This document shows, in pieces, positions 6,718 through 15,711 of a stretch of DNA of 40,581 nt; position 1 is the first letter of the stretch, and the number at the start of each line of letters is the position of its first letter. Position numbers and translations under genes: made by a program. Under the pieces are notes generated by a model. That model was not told the origin of the DNA and searched no databases. It worked only from the letters and a program-made list of their open reading frames with translations. Source of the stretch: JAFALX01 sp050734185 (GTDB lineage: Bacteria > Chloroflexota > Dormibacteria > Aeolococcales > Aeolococcaceae); NCBI GenBank assembly GCA_050734185.1, contig JBOHUE010000007.1, positions 1-40,581 of the forward strand, in the 5' to 3' direction.

Positions 6718-7602
6718 ACGGGCGGACACAGCCGGCGCTTCCTGCGTCACCTATGGGTCTTGCTTTCGGCCGCCGTTCTGGCCTTCCTGGTCACCCAACC
6801 GGGAACGCTTGCCGGTATGTCTCCGCTGACAGCAAACCACCTCGCCGCGATTCAGATCGACGCGGTCATTCAGAAGCCCGCGACCGCGCCGTTGATGGCA
6901 AGCCGTCCTGCGCAAACCGTCGTGATGCAGTCGGGCGAGGACGTGTCCGCGCTGGCGTCGAAGTACGGCAGCACCACCGCGGCGATCCGTTGGGCAAACG
7001 ACATCACTGGCGGAAACGAGCCGGCGGCGGGCACATCGCTGCTCCTGCCACCGGGAGCCGGTGCGTTGGTGAAGGTTCAGCCAGGCGAGACACCGACCGC
7101 GTTCGCGGACCGTCTCCACCTCGACCCGAGTGCCGTCCTCGATTACAACGCGTTGAAGACGAATGACCCACTCCCCAACGGCATATACCTCCAGGTGCCG
7201 TACGGCGCCGCACCCACCGGCGCCCTGATCGCAGACAAGTTCAACGTTGCGCGCAACGGGGTTCCGTCAGTCCCCGGCGACCACGGCGGCGACACCTTCC
7301 CGTACGGGCAGTGCACGTACTACGTTGCGTCGCGACGCAACGTCACCTGGGGCGGCAACGCGTGGACGTGGTACGCGGGCGCAGCCGGGATCCGCCCCGA
7401 GGGTCACGTCGCCGTGGAGGGCGCCATCGTGGTGTTCGACGTCGGCTGGGCAGGGCACGTCGCGTATGTCGAGCACGTCAACCCCGACGGCAGCTTCCTC
7501 GTGTCGGAGATGAACTACTACGACAACGGCGGTGGCTGGGCACGCGTCGACCGCCGCACGATTTCTGCCGACGATGGCTCGATCATGGGGTTCATCTACT
7601 AG
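6718..7602 (+). CDS. Secreted LysM-CHAP cell-wall amidase/endopeptidase
   Basis: Peptidoglycan hydrolase. From 6718 the product is 294 residues: basic N-terminus 'SRRFLRHLW', hydrophobic 'VLLSAAVLAFLV' (signal peptide or anchor), two LysM-like repeats (about 65-110 and 115-160; 'GEDVSALASKYGSTTAAI', 'GETPTAFADRLHLDPSAV'), and a C-terminal CHAP domain. CHAP catalytic Cys is in 'YGQCTYYVA' and His in 'GHVAYVEHV'. The start is uncertain: the only perfect Shine-Dalgarno points to ACG at 6718, which gives a textbook signal peptide. In-frame ATG 6595 precedes the predicted promoter, and GTG 6658 or TTG 6655 would add a non-signal-like extension. Confidence 0.88.
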   Translation, partial: TGGHSRRFLRHLWVLLSAAVLAFLVTQPGTLAGMSPLTANHLAAIQIDAVIQKPATAPLMASRPAQTVVMQSGEDVSALASKYGSTTAAIRWANDITGGNEPAAGTSLLLPPGAGALVKVQPGETPTAFADRLHLDPSAVLDYNALKTNDPLPNGIYLQVPYGAAPTGALIADKFNVARNGVPSVPGDHGGDTFPYGQCTYYVASRRNVTWGGNAWTWYAGAAGIRPEGHVAVEGAIVVFDVGWAGHVAYVEHVNPDGSFLVSEMNYYDNGGGWARVDRRTISADDGSIMGFIY

Positions 7603-7606
7603 AGCC

Positions 7607-8301
7607 TCAGCCGCTGAAGCGGTAGCCGATGCCGGGAACCGAGTGGATGTACGTCGGCTTTTCCGCGTCCGGCTCGATCTTGCGGCGCAGCCGGTAGACG
7701 TGAGCGTCAACAGTGCGCGTCTCGATCTCGACCTCGTATCCCCAGACACGGCGCAGCAGCTCGCCGCGACTCATCACCTGTCCGGGGCGCGAGGCGAGCA
7801 GCGCAAGCAGGTTGAACTCGGTGAGCGTGAGCATCACCTCTTCGCTGTCGCGGAACACCTGACGCCGGCCCAGGTCGATCGACAGCCCGGGAAACTCGAA
7901 GCGATCACGCGGCTGCTCCTGCGCGCTGATCTCGCTGCGGCGAAGATGCGCGCCGACGCGAGCCATCAGCTCACGTACCTCGAACGGCTTGGTCACGTAG
8001 TCGTCGGCGCCGAGCTCGAGACCGACGACGACGTCGATCGTGTCGGCCTTTGCGGTCAGCATGATGATCGGGACGCGCGAGCCCTCGGCGCGCAGGCGGC
8101 GACAGACGTCGAGCCCACTCATGCCCGGCAGGTTGATGTCGAGAATGATCAGATCGGGGTTCTGCTCGCGCGCTAAGGTGAGGCCGTCGACCCCGCTGGC
8201 CGCCTCGAGCAGCGTGTGATTCTGCGCACTCGTCGCCAGCCGCACGATCTCGCGCGAGGGCGGGTCGTCCTCGACAATGAGGATGGTCTTGCCGCCGCCG
8301 C

Positions 8302-8305
<4 letters not shown>
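7607..8305 (-). CDS. OmpR/PhoB-family response regulator
   Basis: 232 residues. Receiver domain 6-122 has the acidic pair Glu12/Asp13, phospho-acceptor Asp56 ('LIILDINLPG'), Thr84 and Lys106 ('YVTKPF'). Winged-helix DNA-binding domain about 135-231 with 'LTLTEFNLLALLASRPGQVMSR', 'RRVWGY' and 'TVDAHVYRLRRKIE' (short excerpts). Phosphorylation should drive dimerisation on direct repeats. The ATG overlaps the stop of the hybrid kinase by 4 nt (ATGA), so this is its cognate output. The gene ends 4 nt from the convergent LysM/CHAP stop. The regulon is not visible. Confidence 0.96.
7611..7622. terminator. Short hairpin at convergent gene ends
   Basis: CCGC-TGAA-GCGG just inside the regulator's 3' end and 8 nt past the CHAP stop. 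No T-run. Weak by itself; listed because all convergent junctions here carry such a hairpin. Confidence 0.3.
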
Positions 8306-9957
<1,652 letters not shown>

Positions 9958-9967
9958 TGCTCGGCCG

Positions 9968-9991
9968 AGTATAGCTGCGTATTTGCGCAGC
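9968..9991 (-). promoter_or_regulatory. Kinase -10 box with adjoining perfect inverted repeat
   Basis: Minus-strand TATACT (9973-9968), 10 nt before the start codon. Immediately upstream, in the spacer, GCTGCG-TATTTG-CGCAGC (9974-9991) is a perfect 6-bp inverted repeat, placed where a repressor or regulator could bind. I see no clear -35. Confidence 0.5.
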
Positions 9992-10069
9992 CAATACGTC
10001 TTTACAGTTTCTTGGCCACGACGGCGGCGGCCTCGGCGGCACTGCGCGGCGCCGAAGTCGGAACTGCAA

Positions 10070-11047
10070 TCAGCCCTTGCGGGCTTTGATCTCCTCAATC
10101 AGCTGAGGCAGGATCTTCAGCGCGTCGCCGACCACGCCGAGGTCGGCCAGCTTGAAGATCGGCGCGTTCTCGTCCTTGTTGACCGCAACAATCGCCTGCG
10201 CGCCCTTCATCCCGACTGTGTGCTGCATTGCGCCGCTGATGCCAAACGCGAGGTAGACGCTCGGTTTGACCGTCTTGCCGGTCTGCCCCACCTGCATCGA
10301 ATAAGGCACCCAGCCGGCGTCGACGACGGCGCGACTCGCCCCCACCGCGGCGCCACCGATTACTTGCGCCAGCTGCTCGAGCAGCTCGAAGTTCTTCGGG
10401 TCTCCGAGGCCGCGACCGCCGCTGATCACCACCGGGGCCTCCTCGAGCTTCGGTCCGGCGGCGGCCTCGGTGACGCGATCGACCACGCGCGCGCTCCGGT
10501 GCTTCTCTGGGACCGGGAGGTCGACCGGGATCACCTTCGCCGGCCCCCCGCCCGATGCCTCGGCGACGAACGACTTGGGCCGGATCAGCGCTAGCGCGGG
10601 CGGCGTGGCGTCAAAACGAGTGGTGACATTGAGGGTGGCGCCGAATATCGACGAGCCGACCGTGATCTCCCCATTGGCCGCCACATCCAGGCCGTTGGCG
10701 ATCACCGGTACTCCCAGCTTGGCCGCGAGCCGGCCGGCGACGTCGCGGCTCGTGTGCGTGCCGCCGAAGAGGATGAGGTCGGGGACGTTCTCGGTGGCGA
10801 GCACCGCCAGCGCATCCGCGGCCGGCCCGCCGAGCAGCACCTCGTCGTAGGCGGGATCGGTGCCGGCGTACAGCGCCTCGGCGCCGTACGAGCCGAGCTC
10901 GGTGGCGGCGTCGGCCGCGCTCGCAGAGAACGCAATCGCCTCGACGGTGCCGCCCAGGGAGCGCGCCTTGGTGAGCAGCTCGAGCGCCACCGGCGCCGGC
11001 GTGCCCGCGGTGACCTCGGTGAAGACCCATGTCTTGTTGAGTGCCAT
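10070..11047 (-). CDS. etfA: Electron transfer flavoprotein subunit alpha
   Basis: 325 residues. Carries FAD in the ETF heterodimer and shuttles electrons from acyl-CoA dehydrogenases to the quinone pool. The C-terminal FAD-binding domain shows the family's 'VVISGGRGLGDPKNFELLE', 'VGASRAVVDAGWVP', 'QVGQTGKTVKPSVYLAFGIS' and 'GAMQHTVGMK' signatures. The N-terminal half has 'DLILFGGTHTSRDVAGRLAA'. The ATG lies 2 nt after the etfB stop; the two are one operon. The natural partner in the window is the acyl-CoA dehydrogenase at 2020-3261. Confidence 0.97.
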   Translation of the reverse strand: MALNKTWVFTEVTAGTPAPVALELLTKARSLGGTVEAIAFSASAADAATELGSYGAEALYAGTDPAYDEVLLGGPAADALAVLATENVPDLILFGGTHTSRDVAGRLAAKLGVPVIANGLDVAANGEITVGSSIFGATLNVTTRFDATPPALALIRPKSFVAEASGGGPAKVIPVDLPVPEKHRSARVVDRVTEAAAGPKLEEAPVVISGGRGLGDPKNFELLEQLAQVIGGAAVGASRAVVDAGWVPYSMQVGQTGKTVKPSVYLAFGISGAMQHTVGMKGAQAIVAVNKDENAPIFKLADLGVVGDALKILPQLIEEIKARKG

Positions 11048-11049
11048 CG

Positions 11050-11823
11050 TCAGATCACCTTCTTCTCGACGAGGAAGTCCGCGATTCGCTTGGCCGCGTC
11101 GCCGTCGTCCTTCACGATCTGCCCGGCGCCGCGCTGGGGAGCGGGCTCGACCGCGACGATCGTCTCGGCCTCGGCCGCGCCACCCGCATCGGCCACGCCG
11201 AGGTCGGCGGCCGTCAGGCGATCCATCGGCTTGGACTTGGCGCCCATGATCCCCTTGAGCGAGGGGTAGCGCGGCTCGTTGACCCCGGCGGTGACGCTGA
11301 GGACGGCCGGCAGCGGCGACTCGACTGCTTCGTGGCCGGCCTCGGTCTGGCGCCGGACGTGCAACAGCTCGCCGTCGTAGTCCACCTCGGTGGCGAACGT
11401 CAGCGCGGGCACATCGAGCAGCTCGGCGATGGCCTGCGGCACCACGCCCGTGTATCCGTCCGTGGATTCGGTGGCCGTGATCACCAGGTCGAAGCCTTCA
11501 CGTTTGATCGCCGCGGCCAGAAGGCGCGCAGTGGTCAGCGCGTCCGAGCCGCGCAATCCGTCGTCGCTGATGAGGACGCCCTTGGCGGCCCCCATGGCCA
11601 GCGCCTTGCGCACCGCGTCGAGGCCGCGTTCGGGGCCCATGGAGACGACGGTCACCTCGCCGCCGTGCTTCTCGGCGAGCTGGAGTCCGGCCTCGATGCC
11701 GAACTCGTCGCCGGGGTCGAGCACGGCCTCGACGCCCTCGCGTTTGAGGAAGTGGGTGCCGGGCTCGAGCTGCCCGGGGGTGTTGGGATCAGGGATCTGC
11801 TTGACGCAGACGACGACCTTCAT
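11050..11823 (-). CDS. etfB: Electron transfer flavoprotein subunit beta
   Basis: 257 residues, normal for EtfB. Begins 'MKVVVCVKQIPDPN' and contains 'LDPGDEFGIEAGLQLAEKHG', 'DLVITATESTDGYTGVVPQAIAE' (excerpts) and the recognition-loop region before 'EVDYDGELLHVRR'. Structural partner of EtfA, binding AMP. ATG with GGAGGA 5 nt upstream. A 24-nt palindrome (11848-11871) shared with the acyl-CoA operon sits 25 nt upstream of the start, implying joint control of dehydrogenation and its electron acceptor. Confidence 0.97.
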   Translation of the reverse strand: MKVVVCVKQIPDPNTPGQLEPGTHFLKREGVEAVLDPGDEFGIEAGLQLAEKHGGEVTVVSMGPERGLDAVRKALAMGAAKGVLISDDGLRGSDALTTARLLAAAIKREGFDLVITATESTDGYTGVVPQAIAELLDVPALTFATEVDYDGELLHVRRQTEAGHEAVESPLPAVLSVTAGVNEPRYPSLKGIMGAKSKPMDRLTAADLGVADAGGAAEAETIVAVEPAPQRGAGQIVKDDGDAAKRIADFLVEKKVI

Positions 11824-11847
11824 GGTCCTCCATCAGTGCTGCGATGC

Positions 11848-11871
11848 AAAGTTGATACGGATGTCAACTTT
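11848..11871. promoter_or_regulatory. Palindromic operator in front of etfB-etfA
   Basis: Perfect 8-bp arms AAAGTTGA and TCAACTTT around an 8-nt centre. On the strand reading toward etfB it matches the 4125-4148 site at 20 of 24 positions, including an unbroken 11-nt AAAGTTGACAT. It may also influence the divergent gene at 11934. A repressor site is inferred; I found no convincing -10 for etfB, so the exact promoter is open. Confidence 0.75.
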
Positions 11872-11933
11872 ACCAGCGGGGTTCTCAGGCCGGGCTCAGG
11901 CCCCGGCCGCCCAGGCGGGACCACACTGCCAGC

Positions 11934-12437
11934 ATGATCCGTTTTCCGGCCCGCGTGGCCAGCCTTCTGACGCGACGCTTCGCCGTCGCCGCGACCGTTC
12001 TCACCCTCACCGGGGCCGCCGCCGGCGGCGCCGCTTTCGCTGTCACCCACACCCCTTCTGCCGCGACCGCAGCGCAGACGCTGGCCGCCACCACCTCGGC
12101 GGGCGCTGCGCCGGTCGCGGGTCACCACGCCGGGCTCGCCCTTGGCGCGGCGCTCGTCCGCGCCACCGCCAATGAGACGGGTGTGACGCCGAAGACCGTG
12201 CGCCAGGACCTGCGCTCCGGTCAGACGCTCGACCAGATCGCCGGCGGCACGGCCGGTGCAGTCGAGACCGACGTCCTGACCGCGCTGCAGCAGCGCCTCG
12301 ATGCCGCGGTGACCAAGGGCACCATCACCAAGGAAAAGGAGGCCGACCTGCTTGCCAAGGCGAAGCCGCGCCTCGAGAAGCTGATGTCGTCGCCACTCGG
12401 CTCGCACCACAGCACAGGGACACCCGCCGCAGGCTGA
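11934..12437 (+). CDS. Small exported alanine-rich protein, unknown function
   Basis: 167 residues. Basic start 'MIRFPARVASLLTRRF', hydrophobic 'AVAATVLTLTGAAAGGAAFAV' region (about 17-38) acting as signal peptide or anchor, an Ala/Thr-rich stretch, then a helical part (about 66-150) with 'ANETGVTPKTVRQDLRSG', 'LDQIAGG' and 'KEKEADLLAKAKPRLEKLM'. The pairing of a 'VRxxLxxGxTLxQIA' helix with a 'KGTITKEKE' helix recalls small helical repeats in exported proteins of high-GC bacteria. No catalytic motif. It is divergent from etfB and 36 nt ahead of the cyclophilin; no clear ribosome site. Confidence 0.7.
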   Translation: MIRFPARVASLLTRRFAVAATVLTLTGAAAGGAAFAVTHTPSAATAAQTLAATTSAGAAPVAGHHAGLALGAALVRATANETGVTPKTVRQDLRSGQTLDQIAGGTAGAVETDVLTALQQRLDAAVTKGTITKEKEADLLAKAKPRLEKLMSSPLGSHHSTGTPAAG

Positions 12438-12459
12438 CGCCGCGACTCTGCGCCGCCGG

Positions 12460-12465
12460 TAGACT
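12460..12465 (+). promoter_or_regulatory. Near-leaderless -10 of the cyclophilin gene
   Basis: TAGACT ends 8 nt before ATG 12474. No ribosome-binding site in between, so a leader of 0-2 nt is predicted. The -35 is weak. Confidence 0.5.
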
Positions 12466-12473
12466 GGCTTCCC

Positions 12474-12953
12474 ATGCCAGCTACATACGAACAAGCCGAG
12501 CAGGTGATCGACCCGACCCAGAAGTACGAGGCGACCATCGCCACCGACAAGGGCGACATCGTCATCGCGCTCGACGCGTCACGCGCGCCGAAGTCCGTGA
12601 ACAACTTCGTCTTCCTCGCGCGTGACGGCTTCTACGACGGCCTCACCTTCCACCGCGTGGTCGACGACTTCGTCGTCCAGGGTGGGTGTCCCGAAGGGTC
12701 GGGCCGCGGTGGTCCGGGCTACCGGTTCGACGACGAGCCGGTCCAGGGTGAGTACATCCCCGGCGCCGTGGCGATGGCCAACGCCGGGCCGAACACCAAT
12801 GGATCGCAGTTCTTCATCTGCACGGTCGACGACCGCAGCAAGCTCGCCAAGTCGTACAACCTGTTCGGTCAGGTGATCAAGGGCATGGACGTCGTCGGCA
12901 CGATCCGTCAGGGCGACGTGATGAAGTCCGTCACCGTGGCAGAGGCCGCGTGA
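12474..12953 (+). CDS. Cyclophilin-type peptidyl-prolyl cis-trans isomerase
   Basis: Catalyses prolyl isomerisation during protein folding. 159 residues, single domain, no signal peptide, so cytosolic. Active-site motif 'TFHRVVDDFVVQGG' with catalytic Arg61, Phe66 and Gln69, then 'AMANAGPNTNGSQFFI' with Gln112 and Phe113. The tryptophan that contacts cyclosporin in human CypA is not in its usual place ('LAKSYNLFGQV'), typical of bacterial short cyclophilins. Its stop overlaps the start of the PIG-L amidase by 4 nt (GTGA), so the two are co-translated, an unexplained pairing. Confidence 0.95.
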   Translation: MPATYEQAEQVIDPTQKYEATIATDKGDIVIALDASRAPKSVNNFVFLARDGFYDGLTFHRVVDDFVVQGGCPEGSGRGGPGYRFDDEPVQGEYIPGAVAMANAGPNTNGSQFFICTVDDRSKLAKSYNLFGQVIKGMDVVGTIRQGDVMKSVTVAEAA

Positions 12954-13831
12954 GCGACTCCGGCCTGCGTCTGATGGCGGTGCACGCGCACGCCGATGAC
13001 GAGACCATCACGATGGGGGGGACGCTCGCAATCTGCGCGGATCGCGGCATCACCACGTGCAACATCTGTTGCACGGACGGCAAGCTCGCGACGATCGTCG
13101 ACCCGTCGATGCCCGAGGATGAGACGCGTCCCAAGCTTGCGGAGATCCGTCAGGAGGAGTTGCGCACCGCCATGGGCATCCTCGGCGTCAACGAGGTGCA
13201 CTTCCTCGGCTACGGCGACTCCGGCATGGCCGGCACGGAGACGAATCAGCTGCCGGATGCGTTCTGGATGGCATCGCTCGACGAGGTCGCCGGCCGGCTG
13301 GTCGAGCACATCCGCCGCTTCAAGCCGCATGTTGTGGTCACTTATGACGCCAACGGTGCGTACGGGCACCCGGATCACATCCAGGCGCACCGCGCGACGC
13401 TGCTCGCGGTCGAGGCGTCACACGCGCCCGTATACACGGACCGCGGCGAGCCGTGGCTGGTGCGCAAGCTGTACTACACCGCGTTCCCGATGTTCGCGTT
13501 GAAGCGCTGGGTCCGTGTTGCCAAGGAGCTCGGCCTCGACCCACCGTTCGGCATCGACGACCCCGAGGATCTGCCCTTCGTGACGAAGGACAACCTGGTG
13601 GACACGGCGATCGACATCAGCGCAGGGCTCCTGCGCAAGCGCGAGGCGCTGCGCGCGCACCGCAGCCAGATCGGGGCGGACTGGCCGATGCTCACGATCC
13701 CCGACGAGATCGCGCTGGAACACACCGCGGTCGAGTACTACCAGCTCGTCATGTCCCGCGGCGGCGACAAGGCCGCGGAGGAGACGGACCTGTTCGACGG
13801 CATCGTCGCGGAAGCCGCAGTCCCGGTCTGA
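12950..13831 (+). CDS. PIG-L deacetylase, mycothiol S-conjugate amidase (Mca/MshB) type
   Basis: Zinc amidase; in actinobacteria this subgroup cleaves mycothiol conjugates during detoxification or deacetylates GlcNAc-Ins. 293 residues, the size of Mca. Metal and catalytic residues: His14, Asp16 and Asp17 in 'HAHADDE' and His143 in 'GAYGHPDH'. 'LGYGDSGM' followed by 'GTETNQ' is characteristic of Mca/MshB rather than of general PIG-L enzymes. GTG start overlaps the cyclophilin stop by 4 nt. No other mycothiol gene is in the window, so thiol specificity is inference from family resemblance. Confidence 0.85.
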   Translation: MSDSGLRLMAVHAHADDETITMGGTLAICADRGITTCNICCTDGKLATIVDPSMPEDETRPKLAEIRQEELRTAMGILGVNEVHFLGYGDSGMAGTETNQLPDAFWMASLDEVAGRLVEHIRRFKPHVVVTYDANGAYGHPDHIQAHRATLLAVEASHAPVYTDRGEPWLVRKLYYTAFPMFALKRWVRVAKELGLDPPFGIDDPEDLPFVTKDNLVDTAIDISAGLLRKREALRAHRSQIGADWPMLTIPDEIALEHTAVEYYQLVMSRGGDKAAEETDLFDGIVAEAAVPV

Positions 13832-13847
13832 CGCGCCCTCAGGCGCG
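13832..13847. terminator. Bidirectional hairpin between convergent genes
   Basis: CGCGCC-CTCA-GGCGCG: a 6-bp GC stem with tetraloop, starting 1 nt past the amidase stop and covering the thiolase stop. No T-run on either strand, so it would be a U-less hairpin terminator. Confidence 0.55.
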
Positions 13848-15011
13848 CTCGACCACCATCGCGATCCCCTGACCGCCGCCGATGCAGAGTGCGGCCACGC
13901 CGAGGTGCACATCACGCCGCGCCATCTCGTGCAGCAGCGTCACCAGAACGCGCGCGCCGCTGGCGCCGATGGGGTGGCCGAGCGCGATCGCTCCGCCGTT
14001 GACGTTGAGCTTCTCTTCGGGGATCGCGAGCTCGCGGCCGACTGCAACGGACTGCGCGGCGAACGCCTCGTTGAGCTCGAAGAGGTCGATGTCCTTCAGC
14101 GTTAGCCTCGCGCGCTCGAGTGCCGATCGCACCGCGGGCACAGGCCCCATGCCCATGATGCGCGGCGGCACTCCCGCACTCGCGTAGCTGCGGATGCGGG
14201 CCATCGGCACTGCCGACTCAGCCTGCGCCCGCGCCGCGCTCATGACCACCAGTGCCGCGGCGCCGTCGTTGATGCCGCTCGCGTTGCCTGCGGTGACGGT
14301 GCCGTCCTTCGCAAACGCGGCGCGGAGCGCCGAGAGCGTTTCCACCGTGGTGCCGCGGCGCGGATGCTCATCGGTGTCGATGACGATCTGCTCCTTCTTC
14401 CGCTGCACGGTGACACCGATGATCTCGTCGTCGAACGTGCGGCTGTCCATCGCCGCCTCGGCCTTCTGCTGCGACGCCGCTGCGAACGCGTCCTGGTCAT
14501 CACGCGTGACCTCGTACTCGCGCGCGATGTTCTCCGCGGTGCTGCCCATGTGGCAGTCGTCGAAGGCGCACCACAGCCCGTCGCGGATCATCTCGTCGAC
14601 GAGCGCCGAGTCGCCGAGCCGGTAGCCGAAGCGCGCGCGCTCGACAAGGTACGGAGCCCGCGACATGTTCTCCATGCCACCGGCGACGATGCACTCCGCG
14701 TCGCCGGCACGGATCGCCTGCGCCGCAAGCACGACAGACTCCAGCCCGCTGCCGCACACCTTGTTGATGGTTGTCGCCGGCACCGAGTCCGGAAGCCCCG
14801 CGCCTATCGACGACTGCCTCGCCGTGTTCTGTCCGAGCCCCGCCTGCAGCACGTTGCCCATGAACACCTCATCGACTGTGTCGACGGCCGCACGGCGAAG
14901 CGCTTCGCGCACGGCCGTGGCCCCGAGTTCTGTTGCGGGGACATCGACGAAGACGCCCCCAAGCGTGCCGACCGGGGTCCGCACGGCGCTGACGATCACT
15001 GCGTCTTCCAT
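13839..15011 (-). CDS. Acetyl-CoA acetyltransferase (thiolase)
   Basis: 390 residues, standard thiolase length. Nucleophile Cys86 ('NKVCGSGLES'), His346 in 'GHPIGASGAR' and Cys376 in 'CIGGGQG' complete the active site. Condenses or cleaves acyl-CoA (acetoacetyl-CoA to two acetyl-CoA, or the last step of beta-oxidation). ATG 15011 with GGAGG 8 nt upstream and a TAAAGT -10 at 15037-15032. It completes the oxidative chain formed by the dehydrogenase and hydratases at the left edge, although it lacks their palindrome. Degradative (FadA-like) and biosynthetic roles cannot be separated here. Confidence 0.95.
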   Translation of the reverse strand: MEDAVIVSAVRTPVGTLGGVFVDVPATELGATAVREALRRAAVDTVDEVFMGNVLQAGLGQNTARQSSIGAGLPDSVPATTINKVCGSGLESVVLAAQAIRAGDAECIVAGGMENMSRAPYLVERARFGYRLGDSALVDEMIRDGLWCAFDDCHMGSTAENIAREYEVTRDDQDAFAAASQQKAEAAMDSRTFDDEIIGVTVQRKKEQIVIDTDEHPRRGTTVETLSALRAAFAKDGTVTAGNASGINDGAAALVVMSAARAQAESAVPMARIRSYASAGVPPRIMGMGPVPAVRSALERARLTLKDIDLFELNEAFAAQSVAVGRELAIPEEKLNVNGGAIALGHPIGASGARVLVTLLHEMARRDVHLGVAALCIGGGQGIAMVVERA

Positions 15012-15019
15012 TGGTTTGG

Positions 15020-15037
15020 CCTCCAGCGCTGACTTTA
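15020..15037 (-). promoter_or_regulatory. Thiolase -10 and ribosome-binding site
   Basis: Minus-strand TAAAGT (15037-15032) and GGAGG (15024-15020), the latter 8 nt from the ATG. One of the clearer leadered genes of the window. Confidence 0.5.
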
Positions 15038-15054
15038 CGCCGCTGCCCGGGGCC

Positions 15055-15060
15055 TATACT
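15055..15060 (+). promoter_or_regulatory. Near-leaderless -10 of the methyltransferase gene
   Basis: TATACT ends 8 nt before the TTG start at 15069; divergent from the thiolase promoter within a 57-nt gap. Confidence 0.5.
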
Positions 15061-15068
15061 CCCGGAGC

Positions 15069-15686
15069 TTGCGCTTCCCGGGCATCGTTCGCCGCACCTC
15101 GCCACGTGACGTCTTCGAGCGCATCTACGAGGTCGACCACTGGAAGGGCGGCAGCGGCGTGGGGTCCGCACCGGAGGCGACGCAACGCTATCGCGAGGTG
15201 CTGCGCCGGGTGCTCGACGAGTTGCACATCAGGTCGGTGGTTGACCTCGGATGCGGCGACTGGCAGTGTTCGGGGCTCGTCGATTGGAGCGGTATCGACT
15301 ACGTCGGTGTGGACGTTGTGCCGGGCGTGATCCGCAACAACGAGCTGGCCCACGGCGCAGGGAACATCAGCTTTCTGTGTCGCGACGCGCTTCGCAAAAC
15401 GCTGCCGGCGGCGGAGCTGCTCATCGCCAAGGACGTGCTCCAACACTGGCGCAACCGCGACATCATCCGGTTTCTCGGCGGCGGGCTCCGGCGGTATCGG
15501 TACGCGCTGCTCACCAATGACATCTCGAGCGTGCACTGGCAGGCTGCGGTCAACACCGACATCGAGACCGGAGCGTGGCGGACCCTCGACCTCACGCAGT
15601 CGCCCTTCAACATGCGTCCGCTCTGGTCAGAGGACTACCCGGTCGCAGACGGCGACTGGGTCAAGAGGATCAGCCTCATAGCGTAG
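15069..15686 (+). CDS. Class I SAM-dependent methyltransferase, 205 aa
   Basis: Small methyltransferase. The N-terminus 'RDVFERIYEVDHWKGGSG' is typical of sugar/natural-product and glycan-associated methyltransferases that begin with an 'F..iY....W' box. Motif I is 'VVDLGCGDWQ' (about 57-66), the acidic loop 'YVGVDVVPG', and motif IV 'AAELLIAKDVLQHW'. The C-terminal 'VKRISLIA' is the last strand. Start is TTG at 15069, set 8 nt after a TATACT box; an alternative start was not found upstream. Substrate unknown; an envelope saccharide would fit the wider region but this is inference. Confidence 0.82.
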   Translation: MRFPGIVRRTSPRDVFERIYEVDHWKGGSGVGSAPEATQRYREVLRRVLDELHIRSVVDLGCGDWQCSGLVDWSGIDYVGVDVVPGVIRNNELAHGAGNISFLCRDALRKTLPAAELLIAKDVLQHWRNRDIIRFLGGGLRRYRYALLTNDISSVHWQAAVNTDIETGAWRTLDLTQSPFNMRPLWSEDYPVADGDWVKRISLIA

Positions 15687-15711
15687 GGCGGAGTGCGCGA
15701 CGATACGGGCG

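Noticed and set aside
11888..11908. GGCCGGG / CCCGGCC hairpin upstream of the exported protein gene
   Set aside because: It lies between divergent genes, so it cannot terminate either, has no T-run, and hairpins of this sort are frequent at this G+C.
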